Below, one piece after another: positions 8,237 to 14,005 of a stretch of DNA of 24,841 nt. Source of the stretch: an uncultured Collinsella sp. (GTDB lineage Bacteria > Actinomycetota > Coriobacteriia > Coriobacteriales > Coriobacteriaceae); NCBI GenBank assembly GCA_937982065.1, contig CALJMO010000017.1, positions 1-24,841 of the forward strand. Direction: 5' to 3'. Under the pieces are notes generated by a model. It was not told the DNA's origin. It was given only the letters and a program-made list of their open reading frames with translations, and did not search any database. Position 1 is the stretch's first letter, and each line of letters begins with the position of its first letter. A program made the position numbers and the translations under genes.

Positions 8237-8282
8237 GTGACCATATGACTGTGCGCACATATTAGCATGGTCATATGGTCAC
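8237..8282. repeat. 13-bp perfect inverted repeat GTGACCATATGAC
   Basis: GTGACCATATGAC (8237-8249) and GTCATATGGTCAC (8270-8282) flank 20 bp. The CATATGAC core recurs at 8514-8520 and in similar form before parA, so the repeat may belong to a dispersed binding-site family for the partition RHH protein or another plasmid regulator. No gene starts directly beside it. Confidence 0.6.
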
Positions 8283-8320
8283 CTATTTACAGCTGCGATT
8301 ATGCTGCAATAACTCAACCG

Positions 8321-8455
8321 TTAGTGCTTATTAAACAGCCAATCGAAGCCAGACTTGCCCAGTGTTTGGCGCATCTGCCCCACCTGAATCTCCGTCTCCA
8401 CGCCATCCTTGCCGATGACGGCGGCCATGTTCTCAGCGGTCAGCAGCCAAGATAA
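8321..8455 (-). pseudogene. C-terminal gene fragment of unknown family
   Basis: On the minus strand a short frame ends at TAA (8323-8321) and reads as ordinary protein: MAAVIGKDGVETEIQ, VGQMRQTLGKSG and FDWLFNKH. The frame is closed upstream by a TGA and has no Shine-Dalgarno site before its ATG (8428). It is best read as the last 35-45 codons of a lost gene. The family is not recognised. Confidence 0.4.
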
Positions 8456-8519
8456 CAGACGGGCGGATCCAGCTCAGCATATAACGTTCGGTAATACATG
8501 ACCATGTTAATGTAGTCAT

Positions 8520-8864
8520 ATGTTCACGCATTACAAGCTGGGACCTCATGTATTAGAGCTCGAGCTGCGCCCGTGCGTCCTTGGCGTCTCGCGTCCGACC
8601 GTCATCAAATGGCTCAAGCCGGGCTGGCGCGATAAGCGGAATGAGGTCGTGAGGCGGATGGACGCCGGCAGCGTCACACCCATCCGCCTCACGGACGATG
8701 AAATCGCGTGGACGCCGGAGGCCGTGACCGTCAGGGCGTCCGGCGGGGAAATCATCGGGCTCGATACGTGGGGCATGGCGAAGGTTCTTACCGGAGCCTA
8801 TGGCCCCGACTCTCCCGGTCGTATTCCTACGATATCGCCCCTAAATCACCAATGTGTCAGATAA
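8520..8864 (+). pseudogene. Fragment with helix-turn-helix-like segment, probably a relic
   Basis: The 114-residue frame includes LGVSRPTVIKWLKPGW, which fits a helix-turn-helix, and LTDDEIAWTPEAVTVRASG, which looks coding by composition. The first ATG has no Shine-Dalgarno site and lies in an AT-rich repeat, and the first 15 residues look unlike the rest. I read it as the middle of an older gene lacking its true start. A small intact DNA-binding protein is the alternative. It lies next to another gene fragment (8321-8455). Confidence 0.4.
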
Positions 8865-9096
8865 AGAATGATGCAATGGTTATGATCAAGCATACGGCGG
8901 ATGCGGCGACTGCGCCTTTTTTCCTCTCCTTTAGTCCGATGATTAGGGTTGCCGTAAAGTAAAGGGCGGAAATGCAGTCTATGGCAAGCAAAACGAGTTC
9001 CTTGGGCGGTTTCAGCAAAAGGTCGCTAGCAAAGAGTAATGCGAGCAGGGTAAAGCCGATTGTGACCAAGTATCTCGATTGATTTTGCGACAGCAT
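8857..9096 (-). CDS. Small three-helix membrane protein
   Basis: 79 residues with three predicted membrane segments: VTIGFTLLALLFASDLLL, LVLLAIDCISALYFTATLII and AVAASAVCLIITIASFF, separated by short charged loops (KPPKE, KERKK). AAAAGG lies about 10 bp before the ATG. The family is not recognised and no partner gene is nearby. The hydrophobic pattern and spaced charges make a real gene likely. Confidence 0.6.
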   Translation of the reverse strand: MLSQNQSRYLVTIGFTLLALLFASDLLLKPPKELVLLAIDCISALYFTATLIIGLKERKKGAVAASAVCLIITIASFFI

Positions 9097-9433
9097 GGCA
9101 ACTGCCTTTTAGAACAGGCAAGTGAAAAGTCGGTACGATGCCCTTGCGGTTGCAAACAAGGCGCCGCCAGGACCTCTTGTCACGAGACCGGCAATAACGC
9201 ATTTTCTCGGTTTCCAGCTCATGACAGACCCCCCTCTCTCATGGTGAAACGCATACATTATGCGATATGCACATTATCTCGCTAATTAATTTCAATATCC
9301 ATCATCTAACTAAAGAATACTGACTCGCTGGTTCAGCGACGATGCGTTTTTACCCTTGCGTTCCCACTCGCCGCGTCGGCGGTCGGAAGGGTCTCCGTCT
9401 CGCAATCAGCGACCTTGTAACCGTATCTGATGA
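9097..9433. other. Gene-less interval before the par region
   Basis: I see no credible gene, tRNA or strong terminator here. Frames are short and lack ribosome sites. The sequence is moderately AT-rich around 9250-9320 with some short ATGCGATATGCA-like symmetry, and GC-rich around 9370. Confidence 0.5.
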
Positions 9434-9456
9434 CTGTAGGTTAAACCAACCCACAG
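9434..9456. repeat. Lone 23-bp iteron upstream of parA
   Basis: CTGTAGGTT, AAACC, AACCCACAG forms a 9-5-9 palindrome. It matches the iterons at 11061-11572 in arm sequence and in the 5-bp spacer; one array copy even shares the CTGTAGGTT left arm. It is 137 bp before the parA start. Confidence 0.75.
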
Positions 9457-9458
9457 CC

Positions 9459-9590
9459 ATGAGCACGTTAACGTAGTACTATACTAATTACTTAACATGC
9501 TCATATATTTCTAACTGCGACTTAGAATTACTTAATATAGTCACATGTTAATGTGCTAATATATGACTATGCTATTTCAGAAAGGGGAGG
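9459..9590 (+). promoter_or_regulatory. parA promoter region with CAYGTTAAYGT repeats and strong ribosome site
   Basis: CACGTTAACGT (9464-9474) and CATGTTAATGT (9544-9554) are repeats of a short palindromic motif also found at 8503-8513. TTAACATG and GACTATG variants lie between and after them. The stretch is AT-rich and contains TATA-like boxes, but I cannot pick one -10/-35 pair. AAGGGGAGG (9582-9590) precedes the parA ATG by 2 bp. Such repeats upstream of a ParA/RHH operon usually serve as both operator and centromere. Confidence 0.6.
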
Positions 9591-9592
9591 AC

Positions 9593-10144
9593 ATGACGAC
9601 GAACATCCTGCTAGTCAATCAGAAGGGCGGCGTCGGCAAGACGACGTTCGCCGACGAGATCGCCTGGGGTCTCGAGCGCCGCGGCCACAAAGTCGGATTC
9701 GGCAATCTCGACCCTCAGGGCGGCGCGAACCACGAGAAGAACCTGCTCGACGACGAGGACGCCGTGAATGTCATCGACACGCCGGGTTTCCTGAGCGACG
9801 ACACCGCCGAGTATGCCAAGAATGCGGATATCGCAATCATCCCGGTGCAGCCCGGCACGCTGGGCCTGAAGCCCATGAAACGCACGATCAAGGTCATCAC
9901 CGAGGCCAATCCTGACTTGTCGTTCGCAATCATCGTCAACAACTTCGCGGCGAACCAGACCGTGGACAGACAATTCCTCGAGCTTCTTGAGGCCGATGAC
10001 CTTCCCGTGCTGGGCACTGTTCCGACCGCGGCGGCATTCAAACAGGGCGCGGCCCTGGGCAAGCCCGTATACGAGATCGCGAAAAACGGCAAGGCCGCCC
10101 AGGCGATTGAAAACATCCTGAACGAGCTGGAAGAGGTGCTGTAA
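9593..10144 (+). CDS. parA: ParA-family partition ATPase
   Basis: 183 residues, the short ParA type without an N-terminal HTH. Deviant Walker A KGGVGKTT (11-18), A' motif LDPQGG (39-44) and Walker B VNVIDTPG (58-65) are all present. The protein would form ATP-dependent nucleoid-bound patches that move plasmids. The ATG at 9593 is preferred to the in-frame ATG at 9563 because AAGGGGAGG precedes it and the conserved beta strand starts at once. The stop codon directly abuts the ATG of the RHH gene, so the two form an operon. Confidence 0.92.
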   Translation: MTTNILLVNQKGGVGKTTFADEIAWGLERRGHKVGFGNLDPQGGANHEKNLLDDEDAVNVIDTPGFLSDDTAEYAKNADIAIIPVQPGTLGLKPMKRTIKVITEANPDLSFAIIVNNFAANQTVDRQFLELLEADDLPVLGTVPTAAAFKQGAALGKPVYEIAKNGKAAQAIENILNELEEVL

Positions 10145-10444
10145 ATGGCAAAGTTCAAAAAGGCGACCTCATACTTCGACGTCGCAGCGGAGAAGGCCGA
10201 GGAGAGGCAGCAGAAAATCGTTGAAAGCGCATCTGAGCCCCAGAAACCGGCTCCTCAGGTGCGGAAAGCCGGGCGCCCCAAAAAGGGCGCTGAAGGGGCA
10301 TCTGAGAGGCTTGTTCAGCTGTCCGTGTACGTTCCGGAGAGTTACCGAAAACGTTTGAAGCAAGTGGCGCTCGAGGAGGACAAGTCCGTATCGGATATCG
10401 CTCGGGAGCTTTTCGATCGCTATCTGGCCGAAAAAGAGTTCTAG
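10145..10444 (+). CDS. Ribbon-helix-helix partner of ParA (centromere-binding protein)
   Basis: 99 residues. The C-terminal half (about 53-99) is a ribbon-helix-helix: strand RLVQLSVYVP, helix ESYRKRLKQVALEE, turn DKSV, helix SDIARELFDRYL. A charged linker contains AGRPKKG, similar to an AT-hook. The N-terminal 30 residues would contact ParA, as in small ParB/omega-type proteins. It follows parA with no gap and is ended by a strong terminator. It probably binds the AT-rich repeats before parA and represses its own operon. Confidence 0.85.
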   Translation: MAKFKKATSYFDVAAEKAEERQQKIVESASEPQKPAPQVRKAGRPKKGAEGASERLVQLSVYVPESYRKRLKQVALEEDKSVSDIARELFDRYLAEKEF

Positions 10445-10453
10445 TTGAGTTAA

Positions 10454-10478
10454 CGGGCACCGAAAGGTGCCCGTTTTT
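10454..10478 (+). terminator. Terminator of the par operon
   Basis: CGGGCACC and GGTGCCCG pair with a GAAA tetraloop and are followed by TTTTT (10474-10478), 10 bp after the stop. Confidence 0.95.
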
Positions 10479-10507
10479 CTTTTACCTTGGCCACTGAGAG
10501 CCGATTT

Positions 10508-10565
10508 AAGACCCCGTTTTATCTATCAGTGAGAAAACGGTCGAACCTCACCGATAGGACGTCTT
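10508..10565 (+). other. Possible H-type pseudoknot in the par-ori gap
   Basis: CCGTTTT (10514-10520) pairs with AAAACGG (10534-10540). The loop between them ends in TATCAGTGAG (10524-10533), which can pair 9 of 10 with CTCACCGATA (10547-10556). AAGAC (10508-10512) and GTCTT (10561-10565) close the whole. The strand is uncertain. It could be an RNA fold or a single-strand origin structure. A perfect hairpin ATTCGGC-GTCATT-GCCGAAT follows at 10645-10664. Confidence 0.45.
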
Positions 10566-10689
10566 ATTTTCGATTCTGTAGCTCCCTGCCGGTAATTGAA
10601 GTGAGGTTGTTCAAATGTCGGTATCCAGATCAACCGGAAAACGGATTCGGCGTCATTGCCGAATTGTAGGGCTTGCAACTAAGTGGGAT

Positions 10690-10945
10690 TAGTTCGCCCG
10701 GGGAGCCGAAGGCGACGCCGGCGCTGAGGGCTGACAGCGACGTAGTCGGGGAGCTGGGGCGTTAGCCCCCACACTTTTGGCCGAAGGCCATGCCAAGGAG
10801 CCGAAGGCGACGCGGAGTGAGGCATAGCCGAACGGAGGGCAAGGAGGCGCAGCCGACGCGCAGGGAGCCGTAGGCGACCGGAGGGCGAGCGTAGCGAGCG
10901 CCAATGAGCGGTAGTGACGCGGAGCGAACGCAGTGAGCGGAGGGC
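10690..10945. repeat. GC-rich run of short palindromes, no gene
   Basis: About 250 bp made of closely packed small hairpins such as GGGGC-GTTA-GCCCC (around 10757-10770), GGCC-GAA-GGCC, GCGTAGCGAGCGC and repeated GGAGGGC and GAGCGAA words. A 39-bp part (10695-10733) recurs at 20766-20802. Frames here are low-complexity and lack ribosome sites, so I reject coding. Similar runs lie at 23780-24000. Possible roles are single-strand initiation or replication barriers. Confidence 0.6.
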
Positions 10946-11060
10946 AAGGACGATGGCTTTTCTTGTTTGTATATCGTTCGATTATTAAATGCTTTCTGGT
11001 GGATTTCTCTGTTTCCCTCTTGAGCTCAGACTAAGTGAATCTAATTCACTCTAGTCAGAC

Positions 11061-11572
11061 TTGGTGGGTTGTATGAACCCATAGTTGTGGTTATTTCAAC
11101 CCATAGTTGTGGTTATTTCAACCCATAGTGCATGGGTTAACTGAACCCATAGTTGGCATGGGTTATTTCAACCCATAGTCTCGTGAGACAACCCATAGTT
11201 GATAAGTTGGCCCAGGTTAACACAGGCTCAAACTATGGGTTGAAATAACTATTTCGGTACTTTTTGGCGTTTTCCGATCGCTTTCTATGGGTTGAATTAA
11301 CCCATAGCCGGAAAAGTGGCTTAAATTTTCTATGGGTTCTTTCAACCCATAGCTCTACCGTCACAGAAAAGCATCCGCGATCCCTGTGAGCAAGTCTATG
11401 GGTTGTCCTAACCGATAGACTTGCTGAAGAACCGTTATTTAACCCCCTATCAATAAAATTATTTTTCGTCTAGCTATGGGTTAAACCAACCCATAGCTAG
11501 ACTGTAGGTTGGTTTAACCCATAGTTTGTAAGGAAAAGAAATAGGGCTATGGGTTGTATGAACCCATAGCCC
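11061..11572. repeat. Iteron array of 23-bp palindromes, candidate replication origin
   Basis: At least twelve units of the form CTATGGGTT-N5-AACCCATAG, always with a 5-bp spacer. Near-perfect units lie at 11285-11307, 11330-11352, 11396-11418, 11474-11496, 11502-11524 and 11547-11569. Units with a degenerate left arm lie at 11062-11084, 11084-11106, 11106-11128, 11130-11152 and 11156-11178; one at 11233-11255 has a weak right arm. The early copies repeat every 22 bp, keeping one helical face. The AT-rich stretch 11435-11468 between units is the best candidate for duplex opening. The last unit is flanked by GGG/CCC, lies 7 bp from the rep stop codon and may also end that transcript. A centromere role is the alternative. 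Confidence 0.85.
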
Positions 11573-11578
11573 TTCAAA

Positions 11579-12178
11579 CTAGGCAGAATGCTTTGCGTCC
11601 CACTGAGCTTTGCGTTTCGCCGAATTCTCAGCACGTTGCTTTTTCTTACCCTCCTCGACTTCGAGTCTGCGCTTAGCGATCGCCGTCATATCGAGCCGGT
11701 ACTCAACCGATTTGTTATTCCCGCGCGGCGACTTAATCAAAAGACCGAGTTCGACAAGCTTGTCGATTCTCTTTTTAACATTCGAGCGATCCGACTTGAC
11801 GTCAGCCGCCATGGTGGCAAGGCTGATGTAGCAGGTTGATTTGTAGACGTCCTTGCGCTGGAACGACCAAATCCGCCCCATAATATCGGTGTCGAGCCTA
11901 GGCAGACCGAGCTCGAGCATCCATGGCGGCTTGATGATCGCGACCTTCTCGCTGACCATATCCTGCACCATGTGGGCGACACGGGACGATTCATCCGATG
12001 CCCGGCGAAGTACCTCGCGGTGACTCTCACTATTGGCCATGGCGGCATCTGTGACGGCCTGATTCGCGAAATCGGACGCCGTCCCCATTCCAGACGGGTT
12101 TGCGGGACCGGACGGGTGGCTATCCGTGTCCCACGGATAGCCACCGCCCACATCCGGTTTTAAATTTTTGGTATCCAT
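11579..12178 (-). CDS. Winged-helix DNA-binding protein, candidate replication initiator
   Basis: 199 residues. The first 60 are Ser/Pro/Gly-rich and probably flexible. A helix (about 62-85) is followed by a winged helix (about 110-165): CYISLATMAADVKSDRSNVK, RIDKLVELGLLIKS and a wing with PRGNNKSVEYRL. A very basic helical tail (KRRLEVEEGKKKQRAENSAK) ends the protein. The link to replication rests on the iteron array directly after its stop and on the lack of any other Rep candidate. It is much smaller than RepA_N or Rep_3 proteins, so a regulator of an unseen Rep is possible. AGAGG precedes the ATG by about 8 bp. Confidence 0.65.
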   Translation of the reverse strand: MDTKNLKPDVGGGYPWDTDSHPSGPANPSGMGTASDFANQAVTDAAMANSESHREVLRRASDESSRVAHMVQDMVSEKVAIIKPPWMLELGLPRLDTDIMGRIWSFQRKDVYKSTCYISLATMAADVKSDRSNVKKRIDKLVELGLLIKSPRGNNKSVEYRLDMTAIAKRRLEVEEGKKKQRAENSAKRKAQWDAKHSA

Positions 12179-12183
12179 AAACT

Positions 12184-12200
12184 AGCCTCTCGTTGAGGCT
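12184..12200 (-). promoter_or_regulatory. Hairpin that covers the ribosome site of the candidate rep gene
   Basis: On the minus strand AGCCTC, AACGA, GAGGCT forms a 6-bp hairpin. Its 3' arm contains the AGAGG that serves the ATG at 12178. Translation may depend on opening this hairpin. Confidence 0.5.
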
Positions 12201-12326
12201 ATCTAGCCATCAGCCGAAGTGATGCCATAGTATTTTGGTAGTACTTCAACATAGGGGCCCAAATCGAAGCATACGTGTGCTAGGATTGCAGGTAACAGGC
12301 CAGAAAGCCACATTTGAACATGAAAG

Positions 12327-12360
12327 AAGCCCTTCTTACTTGGCGGTTAGGGGGCTTTTT
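12327..12360. terminator. Bidirectional terminator-like hairpin
   Basis: AAGCCC (12327-12332) pairs with GGGCTT (12352-12357); T6 follows on the + strand and CTTCTTTC on the minus strand. It can end the RHH gene that stops at 12367 on the minus strand. On the + strand it could end a short RNA antisense to the rep leader, but I found no clear promoter for one. Confidence 0.6.
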
Positions 12361-12366
12361 TCATAT

Positions 12367-12525
12367 CTATTTTTGCTCTTTAACACGCTCCAAAAACTCG
12401 GCGATAGCGATCGCCGCCATAGACGACTTAGCTACACCGCGACTCTTCGCGTAGTCATCGAGATCACGCCAAATTTCGAGAGGCAGAGTAACCTGGATTC
12501 TTTTCTTCTCCTCGGCCACTGCCAT
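12367..12525 (-). CDS. 52-residue ribbon-helix-helix protein (CopG-like)
   Basis: The sequence MAVAEEKKRIQVTLPLEIW shows the RHH beta strand (RIQVTLPLE), followed by helix IWRDLDDYAKSRG and helix KSSMAAIAIAEFLERVK. AGGAGG (12534-12539) precedes the ATG. It lies upstream of the candidate rep on the same strand, the place and size of CopG-type copy-number repressors, although it is separated from rep by a terminator-like hairpin. An 8-bp inverted repeat in its upstream region may be its operator. The gene is complete despite its size. Confidence 0.82.
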   Translation of the reverse strand: MAVAEEKKRIQVTLPLEIWRDLDDYAKSRGVAKSSMAAIAIAEFLERVKEQK

Positions 12526-12559
12526 AGACAATTACCTCCTTCGTTGAACAAGCGAAATC

Positions 12560-12629
12560 GTACCACTACTGATTGAAACAAAGCGTATCACAAATACTGT
12601 CTAAAATACAAACTAACACAAAGTGGTAC
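12560..12629. promoter_or_regulatory. GTACCACT inverted repeat before the small RHH gene
   Basis: GTACCACT (12560-12567) and AGTGGTAC (12622-12629) are exact complements 54 bp apart, enclosing an A-rich stretch that should hold the RHH promoter. They could be two operator half-sites joined by looping. Confidence 0.45.
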
Positions 12630-12976
12630 ACCTAAATTCGCTAAATCTTTTCGCCGGCCAGATAGGCACTCGAGTTTCCAAAAGGGGTACAGGAAATTGC
12701 CGAAAAGGGCACAGGGGCGGCGAGTGATTCACCAAGAGTGAAGGTGGGCCCTCTTAACCAAGCGTTACTCGTTGCTTTGAATGGCAACGCACTAGGGCGA
12801 TGGGAGTACTCGGGAGACCTGCCTGTATATTATGCAGCTGATTGAATGGCAACAGGGCCGGCGACGCTGCCGGCCCTGTAACTGTCCACGCGGGGCAGGC
12901 CGCGCATGTTGAGTTTAACGCATCTCGTGACTGTTCAGATTCCGTGCACCGGGCGATTTGTTTTGGTCGTTTAGCT
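12630..12976. other. Gene-less interval with a strong palindrome at 12852-12879
   Basis: No credible gene. The word TTGAATGGCAAC occurs twice (about 12777 and 12843). ACAGGGCCGGC and GCCGGCCCTGT (12852-12862, 12869-12879) form a perfect 11-bp stem with a 6-nt loop and no T-run. It may be a structural element or a weak terminator. Confidence 0.5.
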
Positions 12977-13080
12977 GGGCTAATGGTGGTTATTGGCTGG
13001 TGGGCTGGATGATTTGGACTAATAGTTGTTAATAGTGGCCGAACGAAGATCTGTTCAGGCTATTAGAAGCAATAGCAAGT
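12977..13080 (+). promoter_or_regulatory. TAATAG composite element, copy 1 (with a degenerate extra copy)
   Basis: GGACTAATAGTTG, TTAATAG and TGGCC (13016-13040) are followed exactly 42 bp after the start by GGCTATTAG (13058-13066). A weaker version with CTAATGGTGGTTATTGG precedes it (12977-13000). The same module with the same 42-bp spacing recurs at 13762-13812. It lies just upstream of the gene at 13124. Confidence 0.65.
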
Positions 13081-13123
13081 ACGGTCTTGGCTGGAAAACA
13101 GGTCGCGAGCAGGGGGGCCGAGC

Positions 13124-13372
13124 ATGTACGGACCGGTGAGCAAGAACAGGCCGGCGTTGGAATTTGGGGAGATCGGCGAGGAAGTTAAGGAGGAGGTTCG
13201 GCGGCAAGTGATTGGCAAGATCGTCGAGAGGGCCAGGGGCAAGCTCAAGGTCCGTGACGAGCGCGAATACGATTCGTTTTGGGGTCGCGGGAATCAAGAA
13301 CACCTTCGTCGAGCTGCGGAAAGACTGGATTCCGGCGAGGGAGTGGAGCACGGATTGATCGAAGAAGAATGA
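13124..13372 (+). CDS. Small charged protein, possible antitoxin-like
   Basis: 82 residues, helical and very charged: EFGEIGEEVKEEVRRQVIGK, then RDEREYDSFWGRGNQ and an acidic tail ERLDSGEGVEHGLIEEE. A GGGGGG run lies about 6 bp before the ATG. The tail recalls the C-termini of RelB/DinJ or Phd-type antitoxins (L-x-x-G-x-x-x-x-H), but no N-terminal DNA-binding motif is evident and no type II toxin gene is adjacent. It is driven by the TAATAG element shared with the phosphoesterase operon and ends 9 bp before the -10 box of the next locus. Confidence 0.55.
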   Translation: MYGPVSKNRPALEFGEIGEEVKEEVRRQVIGKIVERARGKLKVRDEREYDSFWGRGNQEHLRRAAERLDSGEGVEHGLIEEE

Positions 13373-13380
13373 CGCTCTGC

Positions 13381-13386
13381 TAGAAT
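13381..13386 (+). promoter_or_regulatory. -10 box (TAGAAT) of the 41-residue peptide gene
   Basis: TAGAAT lies 12 bp before the first paired 5' UTR arm (13399). A TTGATC at 13355 is the nearest -35-like hexamer, but the 20-bp spacing is long. The same TAGAAT occurs before the second peptide locus (20041), also with 20 bp to a TTAACC. Confidence 0.6.
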
Positions 13387-13398
13387 CAGCAGCGCTGT

Positions 13399-13636
13399 CG
13401 GCAGCCCTTGTGCCGGGCAGAGCCCTCCATCCGATGGGAGGTGATGCCCATGACCGATTTCACCGAGTTCGTGAAGTTCCTGACCGCCCTGGTCTCGCTC
13501 CTCACGGCCCTTGTCGGCCTTTCCAAGGCACTCAAGCAGGGCTCGAAGCCCAAAAAGAAAGGCCACCGTCGCTAAGACGATGACCTAACTTTCTAACGCA
13601 ACGGCTCTGCCCAGCTCTCTACAACTTGGGCTGCCG
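13399..13636. repeat. Paired 5'/3' UTR arms of peptide locus 1
   Basis: Before the peptide CDS lie CGGCAGCCC (13399-13407) and GGGCAGAGCC (13415-13424). After it lie their exact complements in nested order: GGCTCTGCCC (13603-13612) and GGGCTGCCG (13628-13636). The two arms have 7 bp between them on the 5' side and 15 bp on the 3' side. A full-length transcript could pair its ends over 19 bp, close to the ribosome site at 13436-13443. Confidence 0.8.
13450..13575 (+). CDS. 41-residue hydrophobic peptide with basic tail, type I toxin-like (locus 1)
   Basis: The peptide has one membrane-spanning segment (FVKFLTALVSLLTALVGL) and a basic tail (KPKKKGHRR), the layout of Fst/TxpA/BsrG-type membrane toxins. 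GGGAGGTG (13436-13443) gives a good ribosome site for the ATG at 13450; the in-frame ATG at 13444 is too close to it. The 5' and 3' UTRs are complementary, and a convergent promoter-like box on the other strand would give an RNA overlapping the last codons. The family name is not recognised; toxicity is inferred from architecture alone. Confidence 0.7.
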   Translation: MTDFTEFVKFLTALVSLLTALVGLSKALKQGSKPKKKGHRR

Positions 13637-13638
13637 TC
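13552..13638 (-). ncRNA. Candidate antisense RNA to peptide locus 1, about 85-90 nt
   Basis: On the minus strand a TAGAAT -10 (13650-13645) with TCGACA 18 bp upstream would start RNA near 13638. It runs through the 3' UTR arms into the peptide's last codons. CATCGTC-TTAGC-GACGGTG (13582-13564) then forms a stem with one G-T pair, followed by a U-rich TTTCTTTTT (13560-13552), a good intrinsic terminator. The RNA would be perfectly complementary to the 3' end of the peptide mRNA. Confidence 0.55.
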
Positions 13639-13761
13639 GGCACCATTCTACCCGCTTGACATTGCTGTTGTCGATGCGCCGTATCAAGAATCCACGGCAG
13701 CGTTCGCGGTTGCAAAACAGCCCAACAAATAGCGGCTATTAGTCAGCTCGGCTGTCCAAAA

Positions 13762-13831
13762 GGCCTAATAGTTGCTAATAGCGGCCAGTTGGCAACGGAT
13801 TTGGGCTATTAGTTCTAACAGTGCCTATACT
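13762..13831 (+). promoter_or_regulatory. TAATAG composite element, copy 2, with TATACT -10 of the phosphoesterase operon
   Basis: GGCCTAATAGTTGCTAATAG and CGGCC (13762-13786) are followed by GGCTATTAG (13804-13812), the same 42-bp layout as at 13016-13066. A TATACT -10 lies at 13826-13831. The -35 position is occupied by the CTATTAG site instead of a consensus hexamer, which suggests an activator or repressor site. AATAGCGGCTATTAG at 13727-13741 is another related word just upstream. Confidence 0.6.
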
Positions 13832-13918
13832 ATGACCCCACAAACGGGACAAGGTTTTCTATCCGCACGAGGTTTTAAAGTTTTAGCTGGAACAATCCGG
13901 CAGATTGGAGCACAGAAC

Positions 13919-13987
13919 ATGAGGTTCGAACGCCTCATGTCGCTCAAAATACGTCTCCTCAACTGCGCAAAGGAGAACGGTTTTTAG
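13919..13987 (+). CDS. 22-residue leader ORF before the phosphoesterase operon
   Basis: ATG at 13919 with GGAG 9 bp upstream encodes MRFERLMSLKIRLLNCAKE and then NGF, stopping at TAG 13985-13987, 18 bp before the first phosphoesterase start. Its start codon lies in a perfect hairpin, ACATGAGG (13917-13924) with CCTCATGT (13933-13940). The position and hairpin suggest a leader peptide or an RNA-level control element. Conservation would be needed to call it a gene. Confidence 0.4.
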   Translation: MRFERLMSLKIRLLNCAKENGF

Positions 13988-14005
13988 CGACAGGGAGACA
14001 ATGGA

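Noticed and set aside
10689..10947. Short Ala/Pro-rich frames in the palindromic block
   Set aside because: Low-complexity translations of hairpin repeats, no ribosome sites, no recognisable domain.
11061..11572. CRISPR array
   Set aside because: The repeats are palindromes with 5-bp internal spacers and no unique 30-bp spacers; no cas genes are present. Iterons fit better.
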